64,000 bases of DNA from Cristatella mucedo (lineage: Eukaryota > Bryozoa > Phylactolaemata > Cristatellidae). Below the pieces are notes generated by a model, which did not search any database, was not told the DNA's origin, and saw nothing but the letters and a program-made list of their open reading frames with translations. The stretch is from contig WPIO01000031.1 in the NCBI GenBank assembly GCA_009760855.2, positions 1,075,001 to 1,139,000 of the forward strand. The letters run 5' to 3'. Shown here piece by piece: positions 33,370 through 45,199 of this stretch (positions within the stretch are counted from its first letter, which is position 1; every line of letters starts with the position of its first letter). Both the position numbers and the translations under genes were made by a program.

Positions 33370-33375
33370 AATAAA
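33370..33375 (+). terminator. Likely poly(A) signal of gene 1
   Basis: A canonical AATAAA lies about 280 bases after the gene 1 stop codon. It is the first good match downstream of the stop. Cleavage position is not determinable by eye. Confidence 0.5.
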
Positions 33376-35214
33376 AATTTCATGCAAAATGGCGGTCTAC
33401 GTCATCATCAACACGATTCCAATGAACGTTAATGACACTCAACCCCAGTCTTAGCATTATGTATCAAGTCCAACGTGTGACGGACTAATCTGGTGCACTT
33501 AAGAGAGCGATTGCACCCAGCAGAGCATACCTGATTGTCACGATATAAGGGAAAGTGGTAACTTAAGATCATTCAAACCAAGCCTCGGTACCTTCGTAAT
33601 TTCAGATATTTGGAGCAATAGGAGAGATCGATTTAAAAACATTTGGATAGATTAATGGATAAATAAGTGGATAGAAACATAAAGATTGTGTGGTCGTCAG
33701 ATGATCTCCGCACGATTATTTAATTGGTCCACCAGTGCAACCATGCAATCTAAGGCAATGAAGGTTTCTCAGACACCTACAACAGCAAAAGGCAACTTAA
33801 CCACTGCGAGGGTGCATGGATTCACTTGGAGATGTGCTAGAAGTATACCAGTCGTATTTTCAAAATGGAGTTAGTCGCGGTAGCTTACCTAAGTCCACCG
33901 TGATAGCTTAGGCTCTGTCTGTCATCGCCATCAACTTGCAATCCGGATCGCCAGCTTGTTTTTGTGTCGCGATAAATGAATCGGCCTTCTCCGTCATAGA
34001 ACTAAATCATCGGGCAATCCTAGTCACGTGGGTGAGAAAAGACTGCACTGGGTAGTAGCCTACCGCTGGCATTAGCACATAACTGCAACTTCGCGATAAC
34101 TTAGTCCTAGTTATGAAGGCCGCCTTACTGCAAAATCTAGTCGCAAGAAATGCTCGAAGGAATGAGCAAAACATTCTTGACCCGGATCTTGGCCCATCGC
34201 TCAGGTACTTGCAACTCACGATCGCGGTCACTTTAGTTCGCATTCGGGTATCTCTTCAATGCCTATCCGCTACGAGGATTACGGCAGCCACTCGACGCTC
34301 GCCTGCCACTATGCAAATGAGGCTGCTAAATCAGCTGCTCTTTATTAACTTTCGCACGCACTTTTAATTTCGGAGAGGCAGGTGCAGCATGCTGAGCTTG
34401 CCCAGTGACGGGCTCAGCGGCCAGACAGTCAGCTTGGCGGAAGATGGGCCCGAAAGCCGTGGCACCGCTTTAAAGCACTAGTGGCGACTGATTACTGTCA
34501 GCTCAATCAATGCCAGCGATCTACAAGTTTAAAGAGGGATTAGCTAGCAAGCTGTCAAACATGCAAGTCCATGAGCTTGCTAGCCGAGACAAGTAACTTT
34601 GTTAGCAGGCACATCCGGAAAGCTTGATCTACCGAGTGCTCGCTTGTCGGTCTTGGGGGAAAAGCTGCTACAAAGCTGGCAGCTCATTCAAGGTGTTCCT
34701 TAATTATTTAGCAAAATATCTGCTGCAGTCACCGAAGCCTATCGAGGCTGTAGAGAAAACAATGTCAAAGTGTGCTCGTGAGAATCTTAGGTGTCGTGAC
34801 ACCGTGACACCATACCTTCACGTCATTCTTCTACAAGGTGATCGTTTTTCGCTCAGTTTCTATGCCAGAGCACTAAAATGTGTAGTTGGATCCAAGTAGC
34901 CGCGCTTTCGTGTGAGTGACACGGTCACATGGTTCGCTTTCCCTTGAATACCTGATATACTCACGTCGCACACCTAATCGGCAAGTTAACTCGCGCCCTT
35001 CTTAAATAGCGAAAGAAGTGTGTCGAGAGGCTTTCACCTCGCTTGCAGCACGTGAAGATCAGCAGCCTGCTGCATTATATATAACCTCTGACCTGATTAT
35101 TAGAGTGGACGCATACTATCGCTGTTTTTCGATTCATCACCTTGCAGCCTTCAGAGCGGCTTGCCTTTTATTTCTCATTGGCGTGCAATCAGCTTGTCTT
35201 CCACAACGCTGCTG

Positions 35215-35275
35215 TGAGAATAATTATAATTTTCGCAGTGCCCTAAGAGAAATTAATCTCTATAGATCTTCAAAT
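35215..35275 (-). mobile_element. Solitary LINE 3' tail (minus strand)
   Basis: On the minus strand the segment reads AGAGATTAATTTCTCT-like inverted repeat, AGGGCACTG, then AAAATTATAATTATT, a degenerate family 2 LINE tail. No coding part is left. Confidence 0.5.
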
Positions 35276-36254
35276 CTCTATCCAGGTGCTTCGCAGTCGC
35301 CACAAGGCTCGAGCCGACGACCTCCGAGGTCAAAGGCGAACGCCTGTACCTGTGGGCCAAACCGAGGCACGAGTACCATTGCCAGTTGAATTACACATAC
35401 AATACAGGTAGCGATAGAAAGAGAGTGAAAGTGATTGGATGCCTGAGAAAAGTCAGCATTTTAGGAAGGCGGATGCATTAGCGTGGCGAACGGAAGAACT
35501 TTCAAAAAGAGAGCGGGCCCCATGATTAGCTCAACGTGTCGCCGAAGCACTTTTGAAGCTTGTCATGCTTTTCATTAAAGGAAAGGAAAGTCGACAGGGG
35601 GAATACAATAGGCCGAGATGCATAATGACGAGGACATTCCTATACGAGCAGAGACAATACAGCAGCCAAAGCGTCCCCCGTCACAGAAGCGAAGCAACCG
35701 GACGCTGCACCTTTGCCGGCTGAGCGCCTCTGTGCACAGGAGGAGCTCGATCGCGTGGTATTTTGCTATGCCCAGGCAGTGCTGGACTAAAACTCCCTGG
35801 CTTCTAAAGCGGCTCGATCGTTGAGGCAAGCGCCGTTCCTCAGATCGCAGACACGGACTTGCCAGCCTGCGACGAGAGGCGGTGCATCAATGCAGGGAAC
35901 GCACAAGCTATCAGGTCGGCCAAAAGGCTCCGCCCAGACTAGGATGGTCGAGATGTGTCGGGAGGGGCTTCTCACCTTGGCGCTGGACCGACAGGAGAAA
36001 AAGTAATTTGCTCTCTTATACAATAATTCTCGGCATTCATTAACGTCGTGTTGACCTGCAAGGAGGGTACATTTTTGAATTCGAATACTCACACCGAAGA
36101 GTAGCCGTAGGGCAATCCGCAATGCTTTAAGGGCGTAGCCTTCGCTGCCTTGCCCGAGACTTCAAAGGAACGAGCACCGAGCATTCTTGCTCTGTTCCAA
36201 AGTCAGGCGGACAAGAATATTACGTCAAGCTGATTGAAATAAAAAAATACCAGC

Positions 36255-36402
36255 TGATTTTACAGCCTCTTTTGTATAGCGACAGAAGAACCTTTAAGGC
36301 TATCACCAGCGCTTACCCCACGATTCGAACCCACAACTTCGGGACCGAGGTCATGAAAAGCAACCACCTTACCTAGTGTGCCATCACGGTTCACCATCAT
36401 AT
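36255..36402 (-). mobile_element. tRNA-derived SINE (copy 1, minus strand)
   Basis: On the minus strand this starts with TGATGGCACACTAGGTAAGG (A-box-like) and has GTGGGTTCGAATCGTGGGG (B box). A tRNA-unrelated body follows with GGTGATAGCCTTAAAGGTTC and AAAAGAGGC. The copy at 45045-45192 on the + strand matches both head and body. The head does not fold into an intact tRNA, so this is a SINE rather than a tRNA gene. Confidence 0.7.
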
Positions 36403-37709
36403 AACATGATAAAAACATGGAATGACATAACATGCTCAGCAAATAAGCTCTGACATGTGCAGACCTAGGACAGACTGACAGGTAGCCAAATTAAAGTAGT
36501 GAGTTTGAAGCGTATTTCACTTAAAACGTTTTGTGCGAATGGTGTGCTATGACTAAAAAGTTGGTGAAGTCACGCCAGTCAGGTGAATAAGTTGATCTAT
36601 GTTAGGAGTTTTAGACTTAAAGCATATTCTGCCACCAATCATTGGAGAGCTAACAAATAGCAACCTAGCATCTTTTTTATGTACTGTAAGGTTATTAGGC
36701 TTCAACTTCAAGAAACGCTCAGTGTTCTATTTGCAGAATTTGCCTTTTTGGGCCTTTTTCCTAGGCCGATGCACTTGAAATGTGGCCCAGCTCACTTTAA
36801 TGATGTGTCCTAGCTGACAACAAGTTTTCTTTGCTCTCACCGGGTAGCTTTCAGTGGCTTTGTTTTTGAGCATGCGTTTCCACGCTCAAGATTTTTCCTG
36901 AGGGCGTGCTTTCAGTACATTTGAGTATTTTCCGCTGCACTTATTACGAAGGCCGTTATTGTTTATTTTCTCGCTGAAATAAAAGCGTGCTAGCGCTTGA
37001 GAATTCCCATATGGTTGTCGGGTTTTGCGATGCTGTACAAATCCGAGCTCACTCGTACATTTTTTTAAACTTGTATGCCACTGATCACTTCACGGGTATT
37101 CCTTTAACAGTATAATATTTTTTTAAGGCAACGCAATAATCAAGCTGCGATATAAATTTCACTCGATTCCTACCACCAATTACAGATCCGAACAACCGCA
37201 ACCGATGCCACGTACAGCGAGAGCTGCCGCATAAAGCGGAAGTGCAAGCTGAATCCACATTGCAGTTAGGATTAATTTCATAGTAAAGTAGCTTGACATG
37301 CAGAGATTGCGAACGATAGATTTTATGCTTCGTTGCGATCGACACCGAGGGTGATAGCGAGAAAAACTGCAGTAAGTACAGCGTAAAGCGTCGAAAACTA
37401 AGGATAGGGAACACAGAAGCCGACTTTTCTAGCATCGTTTGTTTCCAACAGCTACTTAAATATTCACCAGCAGACAGAGCTAAGGGCTTTGTTGCGCGCG
37501 CGAAGCGAAGGCGCACAACGTACACGCCAGAAAAGCACCACGATAAATCATCACCAGCTTCCCTAGCCCTCACCGATCTGACTAGCCCGATGTGTTATTA
37601 TACTTTAGACGGCGTCTCTGGTCATGACGGGCTGACACGGAAAGTGCTACAAAGCAACAAATGCTGCTCCGACGTGAGGAGGAACTAGCATCGAGCTGAA
37701 GTAGAAACG

Positions 37710-40700
37710 ATGGCACACTTTCCACTGTCCTCGAATACAAGCGCACAAGTTATCGCTGAGTTACCTGACACCAGACTACCCGAGGATGACGTTTCCACGT
37801 CAAGTAGAGGCGTAGCACCTGTGTCATTAGGCTATGCAGCTAATTTAAGCCAGTCGTTTGTACAAAGAAATGCAGGCTGGATCCATAGTCCACCACTCTC
37901 AGACGCCGATGGAACTTCGTTGGAGAGCGTTAAATTTTTGATTACGTGTCGTCCTGAAGAGCGAGTGCATACGGATAGTTTGACATCAAGCTCGGGCAGG
38001 CGAGAAGCTTTTGGAAACGGTGTGGATGACAAGTGGTGCGAAGCAGCAAATCCCGAGTTCTCTTCAAGGAGCCCAGGGAAGAGGGGAATGACTCAACATG
38101 AACTCAAGGTTATGGGCATCCGAGTGCCTACTGATAAGCCAAGGACCGTCGTTGACGGCCAATGGCCGACGACAGACACCAGTGTTGATCCGCTCCGAAG
38201 AGCCAAAAACTGGCAGAGCTCTTATGGTGCTAAAAACATAATTGATATAGCTCCAACCGACGAAGTTTACGACGAACCGAACGTAAATGAGCCCGGTAAT
38301 CTTCGGAGGAGTGACGTCTTGGAGATTCAGTACAGTGTACCCGCGAGTCGACGACTGAATGGTGGGGCAAATGGCTGCCATGAAGAAGCGATATCGAGCC
38401 CACGTGCTTTTAAGGTTACGCGAGCTGAAGTGCAGGTGCAGGCACCTTCTTTACGACAAGCTGAAGATGACCGATTGTCTTTGTCAAAGCTGACGTTACC
38501 AAATAAGAACTTGCTGCTTTTGCTTAGTCCAAGTGCGGCTTATAGACGATCTTACGCCAACCTGGAAGTTACAGATGGTGGCTTGGTGCAGGGGCCTGAT
38601 GACGCCAGCGTAGGCGTGCCCGATATCGACTGCAGACACGCCACGCCCTCCGAGGAACTGCATAGTTTTAAAGCATCGGAGAAAGAGCCCCGCTTTTCAC
38701 AGCAGGCATCTAGGTTGAACGTTCGAGACAACTCGGGGCCATCCGTAAGCACTCTTAACCATTGGTCCGTGGCCTCTTCTGTAAAAACCCCACCGGCCAA
38801 TTCGCCCAGGGCGACGAGTGACTCTGGCGAGTCGATGGTATCTGGGGGCGTCATGGGAGTATCGGCATTCAAAGCATCAGCCATCAGGCGAGACACAGTA
38901 TCCTTCTCTGGCTCCAGTGCTTACGCCTTACCCAAAGAATTGGCTACGAGAGGCGTGCAGTGGCACGTGAAAGATGAACACCGAAAAACGGCAGGTGTCT
39001 CGCAAGGCGGCTCACTCGACAGTATATCAGCCGGCAGTGCGCCGAAGACATTGGGGAGCTCATTGCACAGCCCGATTATGGTCAACGGATCGATTAAGCT
39101 TGGTGGATCGGAAGCGGTGAGCGCAAGAACAGCACGCGCACGGGAGCAGGTGCGTCAAAGCCAGACGTACCCAGCTATCCAAGCAAATGCGGTCGCAGAT
39201 CCACCACCTAATCAAGCGCTAGATTGGCTCCGAGCTACCAGATCAACAGGGTCCAAGTCACCACGCGTGAATTGGAAGCAGATGACCGTCCTCAGGCTGC
39301 ACGAACCTCTCCCAACCAGCAGCTACCTACCGCCAGCGTCGGTGGCCAAAGCAAACGGTACGCCGTCAGCGAACTCGCGGGCTGCATCTAGCGGTCGAAC
39401 TCAGTTTGACATTGAACAGTCGGCAGCGGTGCCACCCCTGGCAGGGACGCAGCGATACCGCGCAGCCGATGACTCAGATGGCGAGGTACCTGTTTCGGCT
39501 TGCATCCGGGCTCCTGAAAGTGCTGAGAGTAACGAGTCGCTGCCACCTCAACAGACGCTTCTCAGCAAGGCACACCAAGATGGCGAACCTTACTCAGAGC
39601 GTAATCTGAAACCAGAGGAAAGAGTTTCAGGCGCCGCCGGAGCTGGATCTCCAGTGCTCACGCAGGCTCTCGCCGATTTTTGCCAGCTTTCGCAAAGAAG
39701 CGCTGTGATTGCCAAATCCGAGCGAGTCGGCTACCCATTCGTTAGTCGCAGGGAGAAGCAGGTGCACCTGAGTAACGCGGTGCAAAGTCCGATTGATCGA
39801 AGTCTACGAAAATTACCTCGCGAGTGGCGAGCGGACGACAAAGCTCTTCTTTTGAGCAGGAAACGGAGGGTTGAAGACGATCCCACATCTAACAGCCAAC
39901 ACGGCCTGGACGAAGTCGCGACTAGCCAGAGATCCAGTGTTAGGAAGCCGAGGCTTTTTGCTGGCGAGAACACAATACTGCTCGCTGAAGAACGAATGGC
40001 TAATGCAAAAGCTGCGGGCAATAAGAGCACTATTCCCACTGCATCTGCGAATATCCGCGATAGCTTACTTCAGATGATAAGCAGGTCAGAGGGAGCACAA
40101 GATGCAGCACCTGATGACGGCATGAGCCTCGATAGCTGCGTTCTGGATGTGATTAGCGCCGACGTTGACACAGCCAGTTCGATCGAGTCAAACGAGAATT
40201 TAGCTCTAACCGTACCGGAACAATGGCCAGATCAGTACTCACTAATGAAAGACTTTTTCATGAAATCTGTGAGCGTGCAAACTATTGGGTCCACCACGTT
40301 TGACTTCAATCTAATCCAGGTGGAAGCACGTGACGTTGAAACCAAGACGAAAGCTAAAAGGTTGAGCTCGGATGCGAGGTCAGATCCGTCTAGCCGTGGG
40401 CGAAATCGTTATCTGGACGAGACGAAAAGAATTTCACACGCGTCAGAAACCGGGCAAGATTCTTCTATTGAGGTTTCAGGAAATTTTATTTCGCATTTAA
40501 ATGGTCTTGGACCAGCAAGAGCCCGGCGTTCGGCGGTCCCGAAACTCGACAGTTCCCGCTACAGAGATCAAGATCTGTGTAGCGGTGCTGCGAAAGCAAC
40601 GGGAACGGGGTTCCGGTCTGACGAAAATGCAGCGTCAACAATGTTCAGCCAAGTGACTGGAAACTATTCGCTTGCGAAGAATGTCAGTCGAAGACACGCA

Positions 40701-41289
40701 ACGGTGCCACAAAACAAGAACCTTGGTACGTCAGAATTTTACCTTGTTCGCACACCACAGCGAGACGTGGGTGTGGAAAATGCAAGCTCCATTTCCGGGG
40801 ACGAAAATGTCAGCGTTCGATCAGGAATGTCGAGCCGAGAACGCAGTAGGTACACCGATTCGCAGACGCTGCAATCCAGGTCAGGCGCAAGATCAAGAGC
40901 ATCCGCTCTTTATCGTGATGATCCTCGTCGGCTTCAGCCGACAGGACATCGAATCTCAGCAGGAACGCAGCTGGCGATGGGCTTTGGCTTGAAAACTGGC
41001 CACCCTCGCGTGCGCAGCGATGCCGCAGAGGCGACGAGCTTGATCTCAGGACTAGAGGAAAGTAGATTACCGCCAACTACATCTAGCCAAGTTCATAGCC
41101 ACAACTCAGGTGCCGTGAGCATGTACCGGAAACACGATGACGCGCAAGACAAGGCGACTGTCACCTCCGGGTTTGGCCAAGTTAAATTGGAAATGCACGA
41201 TGTGGCTGCGCACGCCGCGAGATATATTTCTACCATAGATGCAGATACGAGGTCCACAGTTTCCATTCTCGAGCGAAGTCTTCGACAAA
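37710..41289 (+). CDS. Gene 2 exon 1: N-terminal signature and disordered region
   Basis: The ATG at 37710 has A at -3 and G at +4, a good initiation context. Residues 25-41 carry EDDV, SSRG and VSLG, the signature shared with genes 1 and 3, followed by SFVQRNAGW (SVFERSAGHG in gene 3). About 1,193 residues follow, Ser/Arg/Ala-rich without known domains. Near 38822 is SGESMVSGG, matching SGESMVSAG in gene 3 (57981). The frame closes at 41300, but the last codons contain a possible donor, CAAA|GTACGC (phase 1), compatible with the next exon. The base composition is more balanced than in the first exons of genes 1 and 3. Confidence 0.75.
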
Positions 41290-41387
41290 GTACGCGATAA
41301 TGCGAAGTCATTCCGCGGGCACAACGAAATGGAAAGAATGCGACGGATTTAGATAGAGCTTGGCAATGCTTCCATTTTTTATTCCAG

Positions 41388-41588
41388 GTGATGAGTATTC
41401 GTGGCTTCCGCAATTGATCGACTATACAGCGCTGCCAAATCGCCACCAGGTGGCATTTCAACCAGCAGCTGGCCAAAAAAAGACCTACGCCATGACTGCT
41501 GCACTAAGCGATTCAGTCCGATTGGGAGCTCGTACAGACGCGAAAGCTGGAAATTGGCCAGTCTTTTGTTCGCTGGAGCATCATGATC

Positions 41589-41636
<48 letters not shown>

Positions 41637-41693
41637 TGGTGCAGCTGGTAATGAGTGACGCTCAAGACATTCACAATAGTGCAAGAATTGGAA
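41388..41693 (+). CDS. Gene 2 exon 2: [FWY]..P.L module with poly-Q
   Basis: This phase 1-1 exon of 306 bases has acceptor TATTCCAG|GT and a strong donor GGAA|GTGAGT. It starts GDEYSWLPQLIDYTALPNRH, aligning with gene 1 exon 28831 and gene 3 near 63085. It then carries a run of about 15 Gln encoded by pure CAG (41588-41634), absent from the gene 1 counterpart. Pure CAG coding suggests the run is young and length-variable. Confidence 0.7.
41588..41634 (+). repeat. (CAG)n trinucleotide run coding poly-Q
   Basis: About 15 uninterrupted CAG codons lie inside gene 2 exon 2. The purity at the third position shows replication slippage rather than selection on codons. Confidence 0.9.
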
Positions 41694-41929
41694 GTGAGTA
41701 CAGCCAATAAATCGCTTAAACTCATGCTGATTATCTAAGCTAGAGTAATCTAAATTACATTATTTTAAAAAGTGAAAAAATACAAAAATTGTCTTCACTC
41801 ACTTTCGGTGCATTAATTGACAAACAGTTTACGTCCTTTAAGGACCCAGTCACTTGCACCGGCGCATCTCTTACTTGTAGAGGTACGCGTGATATGAACT
41901 AAACAATCCCTTTAGATCTAGACCAAATG

Positions 41930-42012
41930 TAAAGCGCCTAGAAAGAGATTAAGTTCTCTGAGGGCGCTTTATCAAGTGCAATATAATTATTATTATTATT
42001 ATTATTATTACC
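41930..42012 (+). mobile_element. Solitary LINE family 2 tail
   Basis: The sequence AAATGTAAAGCGCCTAGAAA, then GAGATTAAGTTCTCTGAGGG, CGCTTTATCAAGTGCAAT and a TTA triplet run is a well-preserved LINE 3' tail. AAAGCGCC pairs with GGGCGCTTT and AGAGA with TCTCT, forming a two-part hairpin. Confidence 0.7.
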
Positions 42013-42224
42013 TTTAAGTACAATAATCAATTACCACAGATATAGCTATGGTATCAACTAGGTACCAGAATCGAAACACTGTGAATGATAACTTGATTTA
42101 AAAAATACAGGGTTAAATCAAGGTCGCACGTACACGAACTTTATCCAGCACAACGAGTCACACGCTACCCAATGACACTCTTGAAATAAATCTCCAGCTA
42201 AGCTAAGTTGAAGGCGCTTAAAAC

Positions 42225-42592
42225 GTCCCTATCTATTACAGCGTTTAGTTCGTCTTAGTGATTCGTCTTTCGTGTGCATGCACCTGCTTGCACCGTGCCT
42301 GATGCTTGTGGATGTTACGACTAATCATTTTGTAATGCTTTCTATACATCATCTGTGATTCGTCCTTCATGTGCTTATGCGTGCTGACACTGTGCATGCT
42401 GCCACTAACCACATTTGCATGCTGACCCTGTGCATGTCACCCCTAACCATATTATTCATTTCGTTTGTTTTTTCAAGCATGATTTTACTTACCTATCAAT
42501 TGCATTTCACTTTACAGCAAATGTAAAGCGCCTAGAGAGAGATTAAGTTCTCTGAGGGCGCTTTATCAAGTGAATTATTATTATTATTATTA
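42225..42592 (+). mobile_element. LINE family 2, non-coding 3' end
   Basis: This matches the 3' end of the element at 52970-53880, including GTGATTCGTCCTTCATGTGC, CTTATGCGTGCTGACACTGT, and the tail AAAGCGCCTAGAGAGAGATT ending in TTA triplets. An upstream segment of it (42255-42350) looks like a partial repeat of the same region. No coding part of the RT remains. Confidence 0.7.
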
Positions 42593-42667
42593 TCATCTGT
42601 AAAAAAACCCAGAAAGAGATTCAGTTCTCTGAGGGCGCTATAAAAATTTATTATTACTATTATTAAG
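42593..42667 (+). mobile_element. Solitary LINE tail, adjacent
   Basis: A second, shorter tail (AGAAAGAGATTCAGTTCTCT, GAGGGCGCTATAAAAATTTA, then TTA triplets) immediately follows the previous one. The GCGCTATAAAAATTTA ending resembles the tail at 54065-54142 more than its neighbour, so it may come from another subfamily inserted into the TTA run. Confidence 0.6.
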
Positions 42668-42772
42668 TTCGTAATGCGAGCGACGGGCTTATACTAAACT
42701 GCTATCCCGCATTGCTTGCAAGTAGTTCTGCTACAACAGGCGAGTGAGGCGGGATCATGCGATCGCTTGCAG

Positions 42773-44146
42773 ATGGCAATCGGGCGACTGCCATCGACTT
42801 GGAACGCATCGAAGAGCTCAAGCAAGGAGGAGCCGGAAGCGAGGTCAAGGCCGATTCCACACGCCTAAACCGCCGCGAAGCGGATCGTGGTCCGTCGCGC
42901 GCGGCCTCGCAGGCTGCGGAGCAGCTCACCAGTTCGGACCCACACGACGACGGCTCTCGGCGGCTGCTCGCTGTCGTGCCCGCAGGAGGTCGCCGCGCAT
43001 CGCCGCCCAGCCACGGCCTCGAAGAGGACGAAGCGTCTCCATGGCCGCAGCCACCGGACCGGTACCCGTCCGAGGGCGATTGGCGGAGCGATCGCGGGAC
43101 AGCGGCGGCGGAGGCCGGCGCTGCTCTGCCGCGGCGAGCGGCTCAGACCGGCAAAAACCGGCAGCCGGACTTCGGCCAGCCGCCGTCGGATCTTTTTGCC
43201 TCGCCGCACTGGTCTGCAGATCACGACCGACAGAGCGAACCGTCGGCGTCCGACCGCCTCCGCGTCTGCGAAGAAGGAGCCGAGGACGAAGTTGCTAATC
43301 GTCACACGGTCTCGGGCATCTGTGCTCGCGAACCGCATCAGTCTGGATCGATAACAGGCAGCAAGGTCCACGATGCGAGAGCAAACTCAGAGCCGCTTCG
43401 GAGGAGCGACGCTCGACGGTCTCAAGGAGAACCGGAACGAATTGTCGCAAACGACCGTGCGGCAGAATCGAATGTCCCAACGCCGAACTCGGCCTCAGCA
43501 GCAGCCGCCGCCGCTGCAGCCATGCTTAGCGGCACTGCCGGGCTAGCGTCAGCGCACGGAAATGTCCGGACGAGCGAGAGCGTTGGTAGCGGCGGCTTCG
43601 AGCACCGCTATGACGCCGTATGTCTCGGGGAAAGCGTCGACGCCATGTCAGGAAAGAGCGTTCAGCTCGAGTCGGCCGACACGGAATCGCGGCGGCAACG
43701 CGTCTCGCTGCTGCAGTCGGCAGCTCCGCCTGGCGGCTCAGCCTCACTCGCACTCGTCGTCGATGGCAGCACCAGCGAGCAGAGACGGAAGCAACGACTC
43801 GTCGACTCGGGAGCTAGCTTCCCGCTGCTCCCAAGCGAGGCATCTGTCGAACGTAGAGGTCGACAGAGACGCTCCTCGGAGCGAGTGCATTCGCCCAAGC
43901 GACCGAAAGCGAGCGGCGTCTCGTCCGCACCAGAGTCGTACCATCTCGTGGCTACTAGTGACGGCTGGACGGCAAAAAAGCTGACGACAAAAAAAGACAG
44001 AAGAGACACCGCTCAAACGACGGCAACGTCGGGCGAGTGTCGAGTCTGGGGAAAGAGTAACAACAGGAGAAACACGTCCGGAATCACGAGTCACACGGCC
44101 AACCAGCTTGTCGACGGCATCGGCGGTTCGCGCCGCCGAAAAAACC
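42773..44146 (+). CDS. Gene 2 exon 3: NNRRNTS exon
   Basis: The acceptor CGCTTGCAG|AT at 42772/42773 starts the exon in phase 1; an ATG at 42757 lies inside the intron side and is not needed. It encodes about 458 residues, GC-rich. At 43620 is GESVDAMSGKSVQLES and at 44047 WGKSNNRRNTSG, both shared with gene 1 exon 29247, which has three NNRRNTS copies against one here. The donor is uncertain: AACC|GTGAAG at 44146/44147 leaves phase 1 as required. If no splice occurs the frame closes at 44202. Confidence 0.6.
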
Positions 44147-44609
44147 GTGAAGCTACGAAAGAGGAGCTCAGCCCAACGGATTGTCAGGCAAGAGGCACGT
44201 GATCGCAAGCAGCTTGATCTGAGAGTGTGCGGGCTAGCTCTCGGTAAGGAAGGCGCGGCAGATGCGAGTTTAAGCTCGCTGTAGGCGTTAATGTGCAGGC
44301 CCGCGCCTGCCCTCATAGCGACAGCAAACAAGTATCCGTTAACCGGGAGAGCTGTTTGACACACTTTTTTTTAACACCTTGCTGCCGACGAGACAGGTTG
44401 CCGAGATGACTGCCTGAGCAGATAGAAGGTTGCGGCAGATGAGCGACGTACCAACGCAGAGTCGCAGAGCGCATGCTTAGGCGATGCGATGCTCAAGCAC
44501 GAGATAATCGCCATTTGAACTTGAGTGCTCGTGCTTGAGTACGGTAATTACAAATGGCTCCGGCTCGAAGGCTACAGTGAGTCGCAATCTCTGATGACAT
44601 TGCGGCATT

Positions 44610-44719
<110 letters not shown>

Positions 44720-45044
44720 TTCTGAAGCAAGTCACGCCGCGGGTTGCCGTAGGTCATTCCGAATTTCAAAACCAATTGTGCAGGGTCACGCGTAAACTTT
44801 CAGTCATTCACGGTTTTTCAAGTTTGCAGCAGCGGACCGCTTTTGGGAGTTGCCTCAACTGACGGGGACCAACGTAAGTTGAGCGGCGAATACGCCCTCT
44901 AGCCGAAAACTGCAGCTGGCGTGAAAGGTTGCCTCGGCTTCCAATTAGTGCCTCAAAGTAGAAGCGTGCAGTCACGCTGTACATTGTTACCTGCGGCTCG
45001 AGCACGTAAGTGAAAGCTAAATACGAGGCGTAGATGCGCTAAAT

Positions 45045-45192
45045 ACGAGGCTAGGTAAGGCGGTTGCTTTCGAGACGCCTTCTGAGGTCGTGGTTCGCAT
45101 CCTGCGGTGAGGGATACTTCACAGCCCCTACAAGCGACAGATGGTAATAGCTGTAAAGGCTCTTCTATCACTATAAAAAAGAGGCCGTTAAA
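45045..45192 (+). mobile_element. tRNA-derived SINE (copy 2, plus strand)
   Basis: The head reads GGCTAGGTAAGGCGGTTGCT and later GAGGTCGTGGTTCGCATCCT (degenerate B box). The body reads GGTAATAGCTGTAAAGGCTC and AAAAAGAGGCCG. It matches the reverse complement of 36255-36402 in the same order. A 22-bp direct repeat around CTAAATACGAGGC sits at its left edge (45018-45055). It lies directly upstream of the family 1 LINE fragment. Confidence 0.65.
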
Positions 45193-45199
45193 GCAGCAA

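Larger units (their letters stand above)
723..33375 (+). other. Gene 1 locus: giant tail-anchored repeat protein (20 inferred exons)
   Basis: This is the inferred span of the first paralog, from ATG 723 through the stop at 33089-33091 to an AATAAA at 33370. Exons from 723-7371, 11806-14238, eight symmetric exons between 14334 and 19908, 21953-22172, 22310-24051, 24424-27474, 28831-29094, 29247-30653, 31103-31387, 31612-31733, 31885-32064 and 32900-33091 join in one continuous frame of about 7,160 codons. The protein has an N-terminal signature, several families of degenerate repeats, almost no globular sequence and one C-terminal membrane helix. No enzyme domain is visible. Treating this as one gene rests on phase agreement at every junction and on the matching exon order in gene 2. 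A split into more than one transcript remains possible because the first intron is 4.4 kb long. Confidence 0.6.
33376..37709. other. Intergenic region between genes 1 and 2
   Basis: These 4.3 kb hold no convincing gene. They contain a minus-strand LINE tail (35215-35275) and a minus-strand SINE (36255-36402). Remaining open frames are short, lack similarity to anything here and have no consistent splice signals. The promoter of gene 2 presumably lies in the last few hundred bases; no clear TATA box is seen. Confidence 0.5.
41694..42772 (+). other. Gene 2 intron 2 with three LINE tails
   Basis: This intron of about 1.08 kb runs from GTGAGT to acceptor CGCTTGCAG. It contains a solitary LINE tail (41930-42012), a family 2 LINE 3' end with tail (42225-42592) and a further tail directly after it (42593-42667), all in + orientation. 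Confidence 0.6.

Noticed and set aside
36290-36395. A tRNA gene on the minus strand
   Set aside because: A- and B-box-like sequences are present but no cloverleaf closes, and the same head plus body occurs at 45045, so it is a SINE.
42757-42772. ATG at 42757 as the start of a separate gene
   Set aside because: A good acceptor (CGCTTGCAG) ends at 42772 in the required phase, and the exon is collinear with gene 1 exon 29247, which also lacks a start codon.
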